Shown here one piece after another: positions 1 to 7,470 of a stretch of 47,194 nucleotides of DNA. Made by a program: the position numbers and the translations under genes. The DNA is from Spirochaetales bacterium (GTDB lineage Bacteria; Spirochaetota; Spirochaetia; Treponematales; Treponemataceae): the NCBI GenBank assembly GCA_003246335.1, contig QKAR01000016.1, forward strand, positions 1 through 47,194, given 5' to 3'. Each line of letters begins with the position of its first letter. Position 1 is the first letter of the stretch. The notes beneath the pieces were generated by a model. It was not told the DNA's origin, did not search any database, and worked only from the letters and a program-made list of their open reading frames with translations.

Positions 1-693
1 CCCGACCGCCAATGCCTCGGCTCAAAACCGTGCCCGGCCCTCAAACCCGACCATCGAGACTATATCGAATTGCTCAGAAAAATCCGCGCCCTCCCCGGGA
101 TCAAGAAAGTGTTCGTCCGTTCGGGGATCCGCTACGACTACGTCGCACTCGACCCCGACAAGGCTTTCCTTCGGGAGCTTTGCGAGCATCACGTATCCGG
201 GCAGCTCAAGGTAGCGCCGGAACATACCTCGAACCGGATTCTCGCGCTCATGCGCAAGAGCACGTACGAAACATACCAAGATTTCGCGCGCGAGTACGCC
301 GCGACGAACGAGCGGCTCGGCAAAAAGCAATTCCTCGTGCCGTATTACATCGCGAGCCACCCCGGAGCGACGCTCGAGGACGCGCTCCATACCGCTCTCG
401 GCCTAAAAGGCTCGGGCTTCGTACCCGACCAAGTCCAGGATTTTTACCCGACGCCGGGCACGCTCGCGACCTGCATGTATTATACCGAGACGAACCCCGA
501 AACCGGCGAGCCGCTGTATGTCGCGAAAGGGGCGCGGGACCGCGCTCGACAACGGGCCCTGCTCCAATTCAACAAAGCGGAAAACGCCCCGCTCGTCAGG
601 GAGGCGCTGAGGGAACTCGGGCGGGAGGATCTCGCGTCAATCCTGCTCGGGCAAAAAAAAAGCGACCGGCAGCGTCGCCGGTCGCGCGATTAA
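1..693 (+). CDS. YgiQ family radical SAM protein, C-terminal part (5' truncated)
   Basis: The reading frame is open from the first base, so the gene starts outside the window and the N-terminal part with the radical SAM CxxxCxxC motif is missing. The visible 230 residues begin with a short Cys motif (C-L-G-S-K-P-C-P) followed by D-H-R-D-Y, then K-K-V-F-V-R-S-G-I-R-Y-D-Y and later L-K-V-A-P-E-H-T. These are typical of the C-terminal half of YgiQ (UPF0313) proteins. The function of the family is not established; radical SAM chemistry with a [4Fe-4S] cluster is expected. The basic C-terminal tail overlaps a hairpin that looks like a terminator for the convergent minus-strand gene. The family assignment is fairly sure; the substrate is unknown. 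Confidence 0.85.
   Translation, partial: PDRQCLGSKPCPALKPDHRDYIELLRKIRALPGIKKVFVRSGIRYDYVALDPDKAFLRELCEHHVSGQLKVAPEHTSNRILALMRKSTYETYQDFAREYAATNERLGKKQFLVPYYIASHPGATLEDALHTALGLKGSGFVPDQVQDFYPTPGTLATCMYYTETNPETGEPLYVAKGARDRARQRALLQFNKAENAPLVREALRELGREDLASILLGQKKSDRQRRRSRD
653..685 (-). terminator. Rho-independent terminator for the 727-1008 gene
   Basis: A perfect 9-bp inverted repeat (GCGACCGGC at 662-670, GCCGGTCGC at 677-685, 6-nt loop) is followed on the minus strand by nine consecutive T residues (653-661). It lies 42 bp past the minus-strand stop codon and inside the last codons of the YgiQ-like gene. Confidence 0.8.
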
Positions 694-726
694 CGTTCTA
701 ATCAATCTCGGGCTAAACCCGTCGCG

Positions 727-1008
727 TTACCACCAACCGAACAGCGTGCCGGCGCGAGTCATATACCACACGAGGACGATGAGTGAAACGACGCTCAGCG
801 TCATGAACCAGTAGGAAACCGAAACGCCGTCTTTTTTCAGCGCAGCCGACTCGAAGACGGAAAGAAAAACGAGAACGAAAAAGCCGATTAACGAGTAAAT
901 CCCGTACATCACGTTATTGTTGGCTATCGCGTCCAGCGAAAGGGTAAAAGAGAATATAAAAATCAGGATGAGCACGAAAAACAAAGATAAAACGGATTTA
1001 TTCTCCAT
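727..1008 (-). CDS. Small three-helix membrane protein, unknown function
   Basis: This 93-residue protein has three hydrophobic segments, roughly residues 6-26, 36-52 and 64-83, separated by short polar stretches, so it should be an inner-membrane protein. No family is recognised. The ATG start is supported by an AAAGGAG ribosome binding site (1021-1027) about 12 nt upstream and by a strong sigma70-type promoter (1034-1062). The gene is monocistronic: it diverges from the FKBP gene and ends at a clear terminator. It has no charged catalytic motif or cysteine pattern that would suggest an enzyme. Confidence 0.7.
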   Translation of the reverse strand: MENKSVLSLFFVLILIFIFSFTLSLDAIANNNVMYGIYSLIGFFVLVFLSVFESAALKKDGVSVSYWFMTLSVVSLIVLVWYMTRAGTLFGWW

Positions 1009-1033
1009 GGCGATATATGACTCCTTTGGATTT

Positions 1034-1062
1034 ATTATATCCCGCGAGAATCGCTTTGTCCA
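1034..1062 (-). promoter_or_regulatory. Sigma70-type promoter of the small membrane protein gene
   Basis: On the minus strand, TGGACA (1057-1062) and TATAAT (1034-1039) are separated by 17 bp. The -10 box is a perfect consensus and the -35 box matches 5 of 6. The ribosome binding site and ATG follow 20-30 bp downstream. Confidence 0.75.
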
Positions 1063-1072
1063 TCGATTATAC

Positions 1073-1101
1073 TTGCCGCCATCTTTCGATTATGTTATTT
1101 T
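1073..1101 (+). promoter_or_regulatory. Possible promoter of the FKBP gene
   Basis: TTGCCG (1073-1078) and TATTTT (1096-1101) are 17 bp apart and lie 30 bp before the FKBP start. The -35 box is only a 4 of 6 match, so this is a candidate. Confidence 0.45.
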
Positions 1102-1130
1102 TTGTTCATCTCTCTCGACAAGGATTTTTT

Positions 1131-1703
1131 ATGACAATTACGAAAGATAGCGTCGTCAGCATTGAATATACGCTGACCGACGATGAAAAAGAGGTTCTTG
1201 ATTCCTCCGACGGAATGGGACCGCTTGAATACCTGCACGGCCACAACAATCTCATTCCCGGACTCGAGCGCGAACTTGAGGGGAAATCCGCGGGCGACGC
1301 GTTTAAGGTGTCGATTAAACCCGAGGAAGGCTACGGCGTGTATCATGACGAGCTCGTCGTGAAAGTGGACCGAAACCAGTTTCCCGACGACGCGGCGATC
1401 GAGGTTGGCATGCAGTTCGAGGCCGGCGGGCCCAACGGCTCACAAGTGGTTACGGTCACCTCCGTCGAAGCCGATAAAGTCACCGTCGACGCGAATCACC
1501 CGCTCGCGGGCGAAACGCTCCATTTCGACGTGAAAGTCATCTCGGTTCGCGCCGCGACCGAGGACGAGAAGCAAAACGGGCTCGACGACGGCTGCGGGTG
1601 CGGCTGCGGGCACGACCATGACGGCTGCGGTTGCGGCGACGACGAAGACTGCGAATCCGACGGCTGCGGGTGCGGCTCAGGCGGATGCGGCTGCGGGCAC
1701 TAA
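1131..1703 (+). CDS. slyD: SlyD-like FKBP-type peptidyl-prolyl cis-trans isomerase
   Basis: The 190-residue protein has the SlyD layout. An FKBP half comes first (about residues 1-70, with V-L-D-S-S-D-G, P-L-E-Y-L-H-G and I-P-G-L-E). A chaperone-type insert-in-flap region follows (about 70-130, with P-E-E-G-Y-G-V-Y), and then a long metal-binding tail. The tail, about the last 39 residues, holds 10 Cys, 3 His and many Asp/Gly in CGCG repeats. Family members accelerate prolyl isomerisation and in enterobacteria deliver nickel to [NiFe] hydrogenases; the client here is unknown. The ATG at 1131 is preferred over an upstream in-frame ATG at 1017 because AAGG lies 7 nt before it and the FKBP homology begins right there. 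A strong terminator follows. Confidence 0.85.
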   Translation: MTITKDSVVSIEYTLTDDEKEVLDSSDGMGPLEYLHGHNNLIPGLERELEGKSAGDAFKVSIKPEEGYGVYHDELVVKVDRNQFPDDAAIEVGMQFEAGGPNGSQVVTVTSVEADKVTVDANHPLAGETLHFDVKVISVRAATEDEKQNGLDDGCGCGCGHDHDGCGCGDDEDCESDGCGCGSGGCGCGH

Positions 1704-1717
1704 GGAATAAGGGGAAG

Positions 1718-1744
1718 GCCAGCCGATGCGGCTGGCTTTTTTTT
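1718..1744 (+). terminator. Rho-independent terminator after slyD
   Basis: A 7-bp stem (GCCAGCC at 1718-1724, GGCTGGC at 1730-1736) with a 5-nt loop is followed by eight T residues (1737-1744), 15 bp after the slyD stop codon. Confidence 0.9.
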
Positions 1745-1752
1745 GACCCACA

Positions 1753-2772
1753 GTGCGCGCCCAGGACCTATCAAAAAACGAAACTCTCGTCGCCTGGTTT
1801 GGGGCCTTGTGCTTTTTCCTCTCCACGATCGAGTATATGATCCCTAAGCCATTGCCTTTTTTACGGCTCGGCTTGGCGAATATTCCGATCATGCTCTCGA
1901 TCGAGCTTCTTCCGCCAATCCCCTTTATGGCTCTCGTCTTCGTGAAAATCCTCGGGCAAGGCCTGGTCGGCGGAACGCTCCTCTCGTACATTGCGGTCTT
2001 TTCGGCCGCGGGGTCGATCGCCTCGGCCCTCGCGATGCGAGGCCTCAAAAAAACGCTCCGCGGGCGGGTCTCGTGGATCGGCGTAAGCGTCGTGGGCGCG
2101 TTCACGTCCAACGCGGTTCAGCTGCTTCTCGCGCGTCTGTGGATTTTTGGCGAAAGCGCGTGGTTCATCGCCCCGCCTTTTTTCGCCGTTGGTCTCGCGA
2201 GCGGGGCGCTTCTCGGCGCATTCGCGAACCGCTTCGCGAGCCAGTCCAAATGGTACGCGGCGGCTCGCGCGGGGGAAATTTCTCTCCCCGAGGCGCAGAT
2301 GCAGGAAAGCGGCCGAAAGGGCGGCATTACCCGCTTTATCCTCGGATTCGGGCTCCTAACGACGATCCTCTTCTTCGACGAGATATCCCTTCGCGCGGCC
2401 ATACTCGCCATAGCGGCCGGACTATGCCTATTTGACCGATTGAGGATCCGCATGGTCCCCGCGCTTATCACGATGGCAAGCGTCATTCTATTCAACGCCT
2501 TTTTGCCCTACGGGAAAGTGCTTTTCGCGCCGTTCGGATTTCCCATCACCGAAGGGGCTTTGTCTGCGGGCGTAAAAAAAGCCCTCGCGCTCGAGGGCAT
2601 GGTGTTAATTTCACGATGGACGTTGCGGCGCGGGGTGATCCTTCCCGGGAAACCAGGAAAACTCGTTTCCTCCGCCTTCGGGATTTTCGGCTTTCTCGCG
2701 TCGGGGAAGGGTCGATTCGACCCAAAACGCCCGATAGAAAGCCTTGACGCGATTATGCGCCCACGCGATTAG
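1753..2772 (+). CDS. Gx transporter family membrane protein
   Basis: The 339-residue protein is very hydrophobic. Its first half (about residues 10-165) matches the Gx transporter / heptaprenyl diphosphate synthase component I family: an initial helix with S-T-I-E-Y, then P-K-P-L-P-F-L-R-L-G-L-A-N and V-K-I-L-G-Q-G. This resembles ECF-type substrate-binding components. The second half (about 190-300) has further membrane segments plus a P-I-T-E-G-A-L-S-A-G-V-K-K-A-L motif reminiscent of ECF T-type components, so it may be a fused or extended module. The substrate is unknown. The GTG start sits just past the slyD terminator with no clear ribosome binding site and no convincing promoter, so the start is uncertain. 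The 3' end overlaps the convergent TPR gene by 20 bp. Confidence 0.75.
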   Translation: MRAQDLSKNETLVAWFGALCFFLSTIEYMIPKPLPFLRLGLANIPIMLSIELLPPIPFMALVFVKILGQGLVGGTLLSYIAVFSAAGSIASALAMRGLKKTLRGRVSWIGVSVVGAFTSNAVQLLLARLWIFGESAWFIAPPFFAVGLASGALLGAFANRFASQSKWYAAARAGEISLPEAQMQESGRKGGITRFILGFGLLTTILFFDEISLRAAILAIAAGLCLFDRLRIRMVPALITMASVILFNAFLPYGKVLFAPFGFPITEGALSAGVKKALALEGMVLISRWTLRRGVILPGKPGKLVSSAFGIFGFLASGKGRFDPKRPIESLDAIMRPRD

Positions 2773-3403
2773 CGCCGTCCACTGCTTCTTTATAGTCGGG
2801 CCGGAGTTTCAAAGCGCGCTGATAGGCGGTGAGCGCGCCGGCCTTATCGCCTACGGTCTCGCGAACCGTCGCGAGCCGATACCACCACAGGGAAATCGCA
2901 GGCTCGAGGTAGACGGCGGCGGAATAGGCGATCTCGGCGCGATTAAACATTCGCGTCAGGCGATAAATCTCCCCGACGAAAAAATACGCGGTGCTGATTC
3001 TCTCCCCGCGCGGCGCGGCGTCGATGTATTTTTCCATGTACCGCAAGGATTCTTTATAGTTTCCGAGATAAAAATACCCCTCAGCCATCGTCTCGATAAT
3101 ACGAACGTCCGACGCGATCTTAAGCGCGTCCCCGCACAGGGTCACGGTATCCTGATATTTCCCCTGTCGAATGAGTGACCACCCATAAATCGCGTAAGCG
3201 TCCATATTTGACGAATTAGCCGCAAGATCTTGTTTGCATACCTCGATCGCCTGGGTATAGGCCGCGGAAGCGTCCGCGGTCCGCCCCACGGCCTCAAGGT
3301 CTCGCCCGTTTCTATAGAGCTTCAGCGCGTCCGGTTTATCCTGGGCGGCAAGCGGGAATAAGGCGAATAACGAGACAAAAATAAGCAAGGCACGAATTTT
3401 CAT
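2753..3403 (-). CDS. Exported TPR-repeat protein
   Basis: The 216-residue protein starts with a Sec signal peptide (M-K-I-R followed by a hydrophobic core, likely cleaved after L-A-A-Q near residue 18). The rest is made of tetratricopeptide-like helical pairs, for example around residues 30-60, 66-90, 95-125 and 165-205 with A-L-K-L-R-P-D-Y-K-E-A. TPR proteins are scaffolds for protein binding; this one should act in the periplasm. The ATG at 3403 was chosen over an upstream in-frame ATG at 3430 because it has an AAGGAT box about 10 nt upstream and begins the signal peptide. It follows the UPF0210 gene by 69 bp on the same strand. Confidence 0.75.
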   Translation of the reverse strand: MKIRALLIFVSLFALFPLAAQDKPDALKLYRNGRDLEAVGRTADASAAYTQAIEVCKQDLAANSSNMDAYAIYGWSLIRQGKYQDTVTLCGDALKIASDVRIIETMAEGYFYLGNYKESLRYMEKYIDAAPRGERISTAYFFVGEIYRLTRMFNRAEIAYSAAVYLEPAISLWWYRLATVRETVGDKAGALTAYQRALKLRPDYKEAVDGANRVGA

Positions 3404-3472
3404 GAGACAACTATCCTTTTTTTGGCGCATTTTTTCAACGGGTCGAGCGCAAGTAGAACGGTCCCGTAAGCC

Positions 3473-4834
3473 CTAGTTTCGGAAGCTATGAATCGGGGCG
3501 GGGATGCGTCCGCCGCGGCGAATGAAGGCTTCGCAGGAAAATTTGCTGACGGGCAGAATGGGCGCGCCTCCGAGCAAACCGCCGAATTCCGCCCATTCCC
3601 CAACGCCCTTTCCGGGAACCGGAATAATGCGTACGGCCGTCGTTTTATTATTCACCATCCCGATCGCCATTTCGTCCGCGATGATTCCGGAAATCGTTTC
3701 CTCGGGCGTATCGCCGGGAATCGCGATCATGTCGAGGCCGACGGAGCAAACGCAGGTCATGGCCTCGAGTTTTTCAAGATTGATGGACCCGCAGCGGACG
3801 GCGGCGACCATGCCCTCGTCCTCCGATACCGGAATGAAGGCTCCGGAAAGCCCGCCGACGTTCGTGGACGCCATGACGCCGCCTTTTTTTACCATATCGG
3901 TAAGCATGGCCAAGGCGGCCGTCGTACCGGGCGCGCCCGCCGACTCAAGGCCCATTTCCTCGAGAATGCGCGCGACGGAGTCGCCGACGGCCGGGGTCGG
4001 CGCCAGGGAAAGGTCCAAAATCCCGAAGGGCACGCCGAGACGATTCGCGGCTTCCTGCCCGACGAGCTGTCCCATGCGCGTGATTTTAAACGCCGTTTTC
4101 TTGATGCCGTCGGCGAGAACGTCGATCGGCGCCCCGCGATACTGCTCGCACGCGGCCTTAATGACGCCGGGGCCGGACACGCCGACGGAAAGGACGGACT
4201 CGCCTTCGCCGACGCCGTGAAAGGCCCCCGCCATGAACGGATTATCCTCGGGCGCGTTGCAAAAGACCACGAGCTTGGAACAGCCAAGCCCGTCGCGGTC
4301 GGCCGTGGCGGCGGCGGTTTCCTTGATTATTTTTCCCATTTTGCGAACGGCGTCCATATTGATGCCGTTTTTCGTCGTCCCAAGATTGATGGAAGAGCAG
4401 ACTCGTTGGGTAACGGCGAGCGCGCGGGGTATGGAGTCCAAAAGCCGTTCGTCTCCCGAGGTCATGCCTTTTTGAACGAGGGCGGAAAAACCTCCGACGA
4501 AGTCCACCCCGAGCTCTATGGCTACCTCGTCCAGCGTCTCGGCCCATGGGGTAAAGTCGGTTTCCTCGCTCGATTCGGCGACGAGGGATATCGGCGTGAC
4601 GGCAATGCGCTTGTTGATTATCGGGACGCCGTATTCGGCCTCGATCTCGCGGCCGACCTTCACGAGGTTTCCGGCGGTACGCAGGATTTTTTCGCGAACC
4701 CGCTTACGGGAGGCGACGCCTGAAGGGCCGGCGCAATCGCGCAGCGAAATTCCCATGGTTATGGCGCGCACGTCGAGTTTATAGCGCATGAACATGTCGA
4801 CGGTTTCTTGAACCTCAAGCGGTGAGTACATCAT
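3473..4834 (-). CDS. UPF0210 (PFL family) protein
   Basis: The 453-residue protein matches the UPF0210/DUF711 family over its full length, which is close to the family norm of about 450. Recognisable stretches are [11 protein letters not shown] near residue 20, I-N-K-R-I-A-V-T-P near 75, and the conserved glycine-rich C-terminal part. The family has a fold related to glycyl-radical enzymes, but no reaction is established. It sits 12 bp downstream of an ACT-domain gene, an arrangement conserved in many bacteria and archaea, which suggests the ACT protein is its regulatory partner. The start could be either of two adjacent ATG codons (4834 or 4831). Confidence 0.9.
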   Translation of the reverse strand: MMYSPLEVQETVDMFMRYKLDVRAITMGISLRDCAGPSGVASRKRVREKILRTAGNLVKVGREIEAEYGVPIINKRIAVTPISLVAESSEETDFTPWAETLDEVAIELGVDFVGGFSALVQKGMTSGDERLLDSIPRALAVTQRVCSSINLGTTKNGINMDAVRKMGKIIKETAAATADRDGLGCSKLVVFCNAPEDNPFMAGAFHGVGEGESVLSVGVSGPGVIKAACEQYRGAPIDVLADGIKKTAFKITRMGQLVGQEAANRLGVPFGILDLSLAPTPAVGDSVARILEEMGLESAGAPGTTAALAMLTDMVKKGGVMASTNVGGLSGAFIPVSEDEGMVAAVRCGSINLEKLEAMTCVCSVGLDMIAIPGDTPEETISGIIADEMAIGMVNNKTTAVRIIPVPGKGVGEWAEFGGLLGGAPILPVSKFSCEAFIRRGGRIPAPIHSFRN

Positions 4835-4846
4835 ACCGAACCGCCG

Positions 4847-5116
4847 TTAAATGCGATGCATGGCGGAAAAGACTCGCTCATGCATCATGTTGATGCTGAC
4901 GCCAAGTTCCTCGCCGAGCGACGAAAGCTCAACCTTGATGTTCTGGACCGAGTTGTCGCTTTGCGACAGGTCCACCATCATCATCATGACGAAATTGCCG
5001 GAGAGAATCGTCTGGGAAATATCAACGATGTTAATCCCGTGGCGGGAAAGATAGGCTGAAACCTTGGCGATGATACCGACCTGATCGGTACCGACGACGG
5101 TGATAATTGCGTTCAT
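4847..5116 (-). CDS. ACT domain-containing protein (UPF0237 family)
   Basis: The 89-residue protein is a single ACT domain. It begins with A-I-I-T-V-V-G-T-D-Q-V-G-I-I-A-K-V and continues with I-N-I-V-D-I-S-Q-T-I, the typical ligand-binding loop and second strand. Stand-alone ACT proteins of this type bind small ligands, often amino acids, and pair with UPF0210 proteins encoded next door, as here. The ATG has a GAGG box 7 nt upstream. The upstream region carries a 12-bp perfect inverted repeat overlapping a plausible promoter, so the pair may be controlled by a repressor or an RNA hairpin. Confidence 0.9.
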   Translation of the reverse strand: MNAIITVVGTDQVGIIAKVSAYLSRHGINIVDISQTILSGNFVMMMMVDLSQSDNSVQNIKVELSSLGEELGVSINMMHERVFSAMHRI

Positions 5117-5126
5117 TCAAAACCTC

Positions 5127-5163
5127 GCAAGCCGTATCATAGTAAAGAACGGATACGGCTTGC
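5127..5163. repeat. 12-bp perfect inverted repeat upstream of the ACT gene
   Basis: GCAAGCCGTATC (5127-5138) and GATACGGCTTGC (5152-5163) are exact reverse complements separated by 13 bp. On the minus strand it could be an RNA hairpin directly before the ribosome binding site of the ACT gene. As DNA it could be an operator, because its arms overlap the candidate -35 and -10 boxes. Confidence 0.8.
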
Positions 5164-5165
5164 AA
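5136..5165 (-). promoter_or_regulatory. Candidate promoter of the ACT-UPF0210 operon
   Basis: On the minus strand TTGCAA (5160-5165) and TATGAT (5136-5141) are 18 bp apart. The -10 box matches 5 of 6 positions. Both boxes overlap the inverted repeat at 5127-5163. Confidence 0.5.
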
Positions 5166-5179
5166 GAGCGGGCCTAGAA

Positions 5180-5290
5180 TTATTCGGCCCTCGTCGCCTT
5201 TTTCTCCTTCTTGGCGGCTCGCTTTTCCTTGAGCGAGTGCTGGGGCTTTTTCTTATCTTCGGCCTTGCCCTTTTCTTTACCCTTTGCCAT
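5180..5290 (-). CDS. 36-residue lysine-rich microprotein
   Basis: A short frame encodes 36 residues starting M-A-K-G-K-E-K-G-K. It holds 13 Lys and 2 Arg against 6 acidic residues and contains no aromatic residue. It is supported by a near-perfect ribosome binding site, GAGGAGG (5296-5302), five bases before the ATG, in a gap that would otherwise be unexplained. The sequence is predicted to be disordered or a charged helix, possibly nucleic-acid or ribosome associated. It has no recognised function. Similar small lysine/glutamate-rich proteins may occur in other spirochaetes, but this was not tested. Confidence 0.65.
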   Translation of the reverse strand: MAKGKEKGKAEDKKKPQHSLKEKRAAKKEKKATRAE

Positions 5291-5352
5291 AGACGCCTCC
5301 TCGATGAAAGTCGATACGCTCACTGTAACGCCAGTTTCCCATTTTTTCCAGT

Positions 5353-5955
5353 TTAAAAAAGTATCGGTCGACCCTCGTTTTCGGTGACCTCGCGCAAAGC
5401 CTGCGAGTACGAGGTATCCCGTTTGCTCAGGCCCGCGGCGAACGTCTTCGTGAATTTCATGAACGCCCGCCCCTCGCGCGGCAGGAAAATGACCTTACGG
5501 GGGAGCGTGCCCCCGACGCTATACGAATCCACGGGAATACGCTCCATCGAAAGAAACCCGAAGACGAATTCGATGTTCATTTTTGGGATATCATACGTCG
5601 CCTCGCGAGCCTGGGTAAAAACCGTACTGCCGCCAAAGACTTTCGCGCGCAAATTGCGCTTTTCGCCGCCTTTTTTTAGGATATCGTTGATTAAAAGCTC
5701 CATCGCGTTGACGCCGTATTTGGAAGCGGCGAACGAATCGTTGTCTTGGGGAATTTTTGGGGATGGCAACATGAAATGGTTTAACCCGCCGACCGCCTTT
5801 TTCTGGTCGCTTAACGCCACCGCGATGCAGGAACCCAATAACGTCGAAATAACGATATCCTCGCCCGAGGAATAAAAATCTCCCGGGCCGATATATTTCT
5901 CGGGCTTACCGAATTGGGCGTTTAATTTTAGCCCTTCGGAATCCGGCGAATTCAA
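5353..5955 (-). CDS. cheD: Chemoreceptor glutamine deamidase CheD
   Basis: CheD deamidates Gln residues in chemoreceptors and in some species forms a feedback complex with CheC or CheY-P. The 200-residue protein carries the active-site Cys in T-L-L-G-S-C (about residue 43), the His in G-L-N-H-F-M-L-P (about residue 60) and the A-K-V-F-G-G motif (about 105). The family is normally about 160-200 residues, so it is full length. It is the last gene of the chemotaxis operon and its ATG overlaps the cheY stop in an ATGA, implying translational coupling. No cheC is seen nearby. Confidence 0.92.
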   Translation of the reverse strand: MNSPDSEGLKLNAQFGKPEKYIGPGDFYSSGEDIVISTLLGSCIAVALSDQKKAVGGLNHFMLPSPKIPQDNDSFAASKYGVNAMELLINDILKKGGEKRNLRAKVFGGSTVFTQAREATYDIPKMNIEFVFGFLSMERIPVDSYSVGGTLPRKVIFLPREGRAFMKFTKTFAAGLSKRDTSYSQALREVTENEGRPILF

Positions 5956-6317
5956 GGGATCACTTTCTTTATCGTTTCTATGAGCTTTTCGTTGTTAAAG
6001 GGCTTCACGATCCAGCCAGTCGCGCCGGCTTTTTTCCCTTCTTCGACGACGGAACCCTGGGATTCGGTGGTCAAAACGAGAATCGGCACGAATTTGATCC
6101 CTTCGGTCTCGCGGATTTTCTTAACCATGGTTAAGCCGTCCATGTTCGGCATATTCACGTCGGTAATAACGAGTTGGACTTTTTGCTCCGAAAGCCGTTT
6201 TAGGCCCTCGACGCCGTCAGCTCCCTCAAATACGGTATAGCCGTTTTGCTCAAGGATGAAGCGAACGCTTTGCCGAATCGAGACAGAATCATCCACCACC
6301 AGTATTGAAGCGCCCAT
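5952..6317 (-). CDS. cheY: CheY-like single-domain response regulator
   Basis: The 121-residue protein is a lone receiver domain. The acidic pocket D9-D10, the phospho-acceptor D53 (in T-D-V-N-M-P), T83 and K105 (in K-P-F) are all present, so it should be phosphorylated by CheA. It would then act on the flagellar switch or as a phosphate sink. A good GGAGGG ribosome binding site precedes the ATG. It lies 82 bp downstream of cheB and overlaps cheD by 4 bp. Its position in the operon favours a chemotaxis role over a general response regulator. Confidence 0.92.
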   Translation of the reverse strand: MGASILVVDDSVSIRQSVRFILEQNGYTVFEGADGVEGLKRLSEQKVQLVITDVNMPNMDGLTMVKKIRETEGIKFVPILVLTTESQGSVVEEGKKAGATGWIVKPFNNEKLIETIKKVIP

Positions 6318-6399
6318 ATCATACCCTCCGAATTTTAAACCGAATGTCCGCCTTTATTTTAAAACATAATGGCGATTAATCAAGCGAGATTTTCCGTTC

Positions 6400-7467
6400 T
6401 CAGCGCGACGCCGTTTTTTTGATGACGAAGTCGGCGATCTCGTCAAGCGGGAGGATTTTGTCCACGGCGCCGATCTTAACGGCTTCTTTCGGCATGCCGT
6501 ACACCACGCAGGACGCCTCGTCCTGGGCGACGTTGAACGAACCCGCGTTCTTCATCTCGAGCATGCCATGGGCGCCGTCATCGCCCATGCCGGTCATGAT
6601 AACGCCGATCGCGTTCTTGCCGGCGTACCGCGCGGTCGATCGGAACAGCACGTCAACCGAAGGGCGATGGCGCGAAACGAGGGGTCCGGTCTTAACCTCA
6701 ACGAAATAGCGCGCGCCCGCGCGTTTCAGCAACAAATGCTTATTTCCCGGCGCGATAAGCACGCGCCCGCGCAGGACGGTGTCATTGTCTTCCGCTTCCT
6801 TGATGCTTACCGCGCATATACCGTCCAGGCGGGAGGCGAAGGCCGCGGTGAAGTGCTCAGGCATGTGCTGAACGATCACGACGCCGGGACAATCGATGGG
6901 GAGTCGCTCCAAAAACACGCGGAGCGCCTCGGTGCCGCCGGTCGAGGCGCCGACGACGATAACGCTCTCGGTCGTCTCAATGGACACGGAATGCGTCGGC
7001 ATCGGCATGATAACGTCGGCGGAAAGTTTCGGCGCGACCTCGTGAACGACCGGGGCGACGAGCTTCTTGCGGTTCGTCATGCTCGCGGCGCGCACGGCGT
7101 CGCAAATCATGACGCGGGATTCCTCGATGAATTCCTTGGTGCCGACTTTCGGTTTTTGGATGATGTCCACGGCCCCGAACTGCATCGCCTGAAAAACGTT
7201 TTGGGAGCCTTCCTCCGCCTTGCTTGAGCAGATGATGACCGGCAGCGGATGCTGCGTCATGATTTTCTTGAGGAACGTCAAACCGTCCATCCGCGGCATC
7301 TCGATATCGAGGATAATGACGTCCGGGACCATCGATTTCAATTTTTCGACGGCGTCGTAGGGATCGGACGCGGTCGCTAAAACCGAAAGGTCCTTCTCGC
7401 GGGAAAGGATCTCGGTTAACGTTTGTCGAACGACGGCGGAATCGTCGACGATCATGACGTTTATCAT
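6400..7467 (-). CDS. cheB: Protein-glutamate methylesterase / deamidase CheB
   Basis: CheB removes methyl groups from chemoreceptors when phosphorylated by CheA. The 355-residue protein has an N-terminal receiver (residues 1-120; D8, D9, phospho-acceptor D54, K105). A linker of about 45 residues leads to a C-terminal methylesterase domain. The catalytic triad is visible as S175 (G-A-S-T-G-G), H201 (V-Q-H-M-P) and an Asp near residue 297 (M-T-G-M-G-D-D-G). It starts 3 bp after the cheR stop, with AAGGAG lying at the end of cheR. Confidence 0.96.
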   Translation of the reverse strand: MINVMIVDDSAVVRQTLTEILSREKDLSVLATASDPYDAVEKLKSMVPDVIILDIEMPRMDGLTFLKKIMTQHPLPVIICSSKAEEGSQNVFQAMQFGAVDIIQKPKVGTKEFIEESRVMICDAVRAASMTNRKKLVAPVVHEVAPKLSADVIMPMPTHSVSIETTESVIVVGASTGGTEALRVFLERLPIDCPGVVIVQHMPEHFTAAFASRLDGICAVSIKEAEDNDTVLRGRVLIAPGNKHLLLKRAGARYFVEVKTGPLVSRHRPSVDVLFRSTARYAGKNAIGVIMTGMGDDGAHGMLEMKNAGSFNVAQDEASCVVYGMPKEAVKIGAVDKILPLDEIADFVIKKTASR

Positions 7468-7470
7468 GAC

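Noticed and set aside
1587-1700. Short tandem DNA repeats of the form tgcggctgcggg, like a microsatellite or CRISPR remnant
   Set aside because: They are codons for the Cys-Gly tail of SlyD; units are irregular and in frame, with no spacers.
3488-4723. Long plus-strand open frame (about 411 codons) opposite the UPF0210 gene
   Set aside because: It is fully antisense to a well-supported gene, has low-complexity Gly/Arg/Asp-rich sequence and no ribosome binding site; high GC makes such shadows common.
5333-5352. Repeated CAGTTT after cheD as a terminator
   Set aside because: The copies are direct repeats, not inverted, so they cannot form a hairpin.
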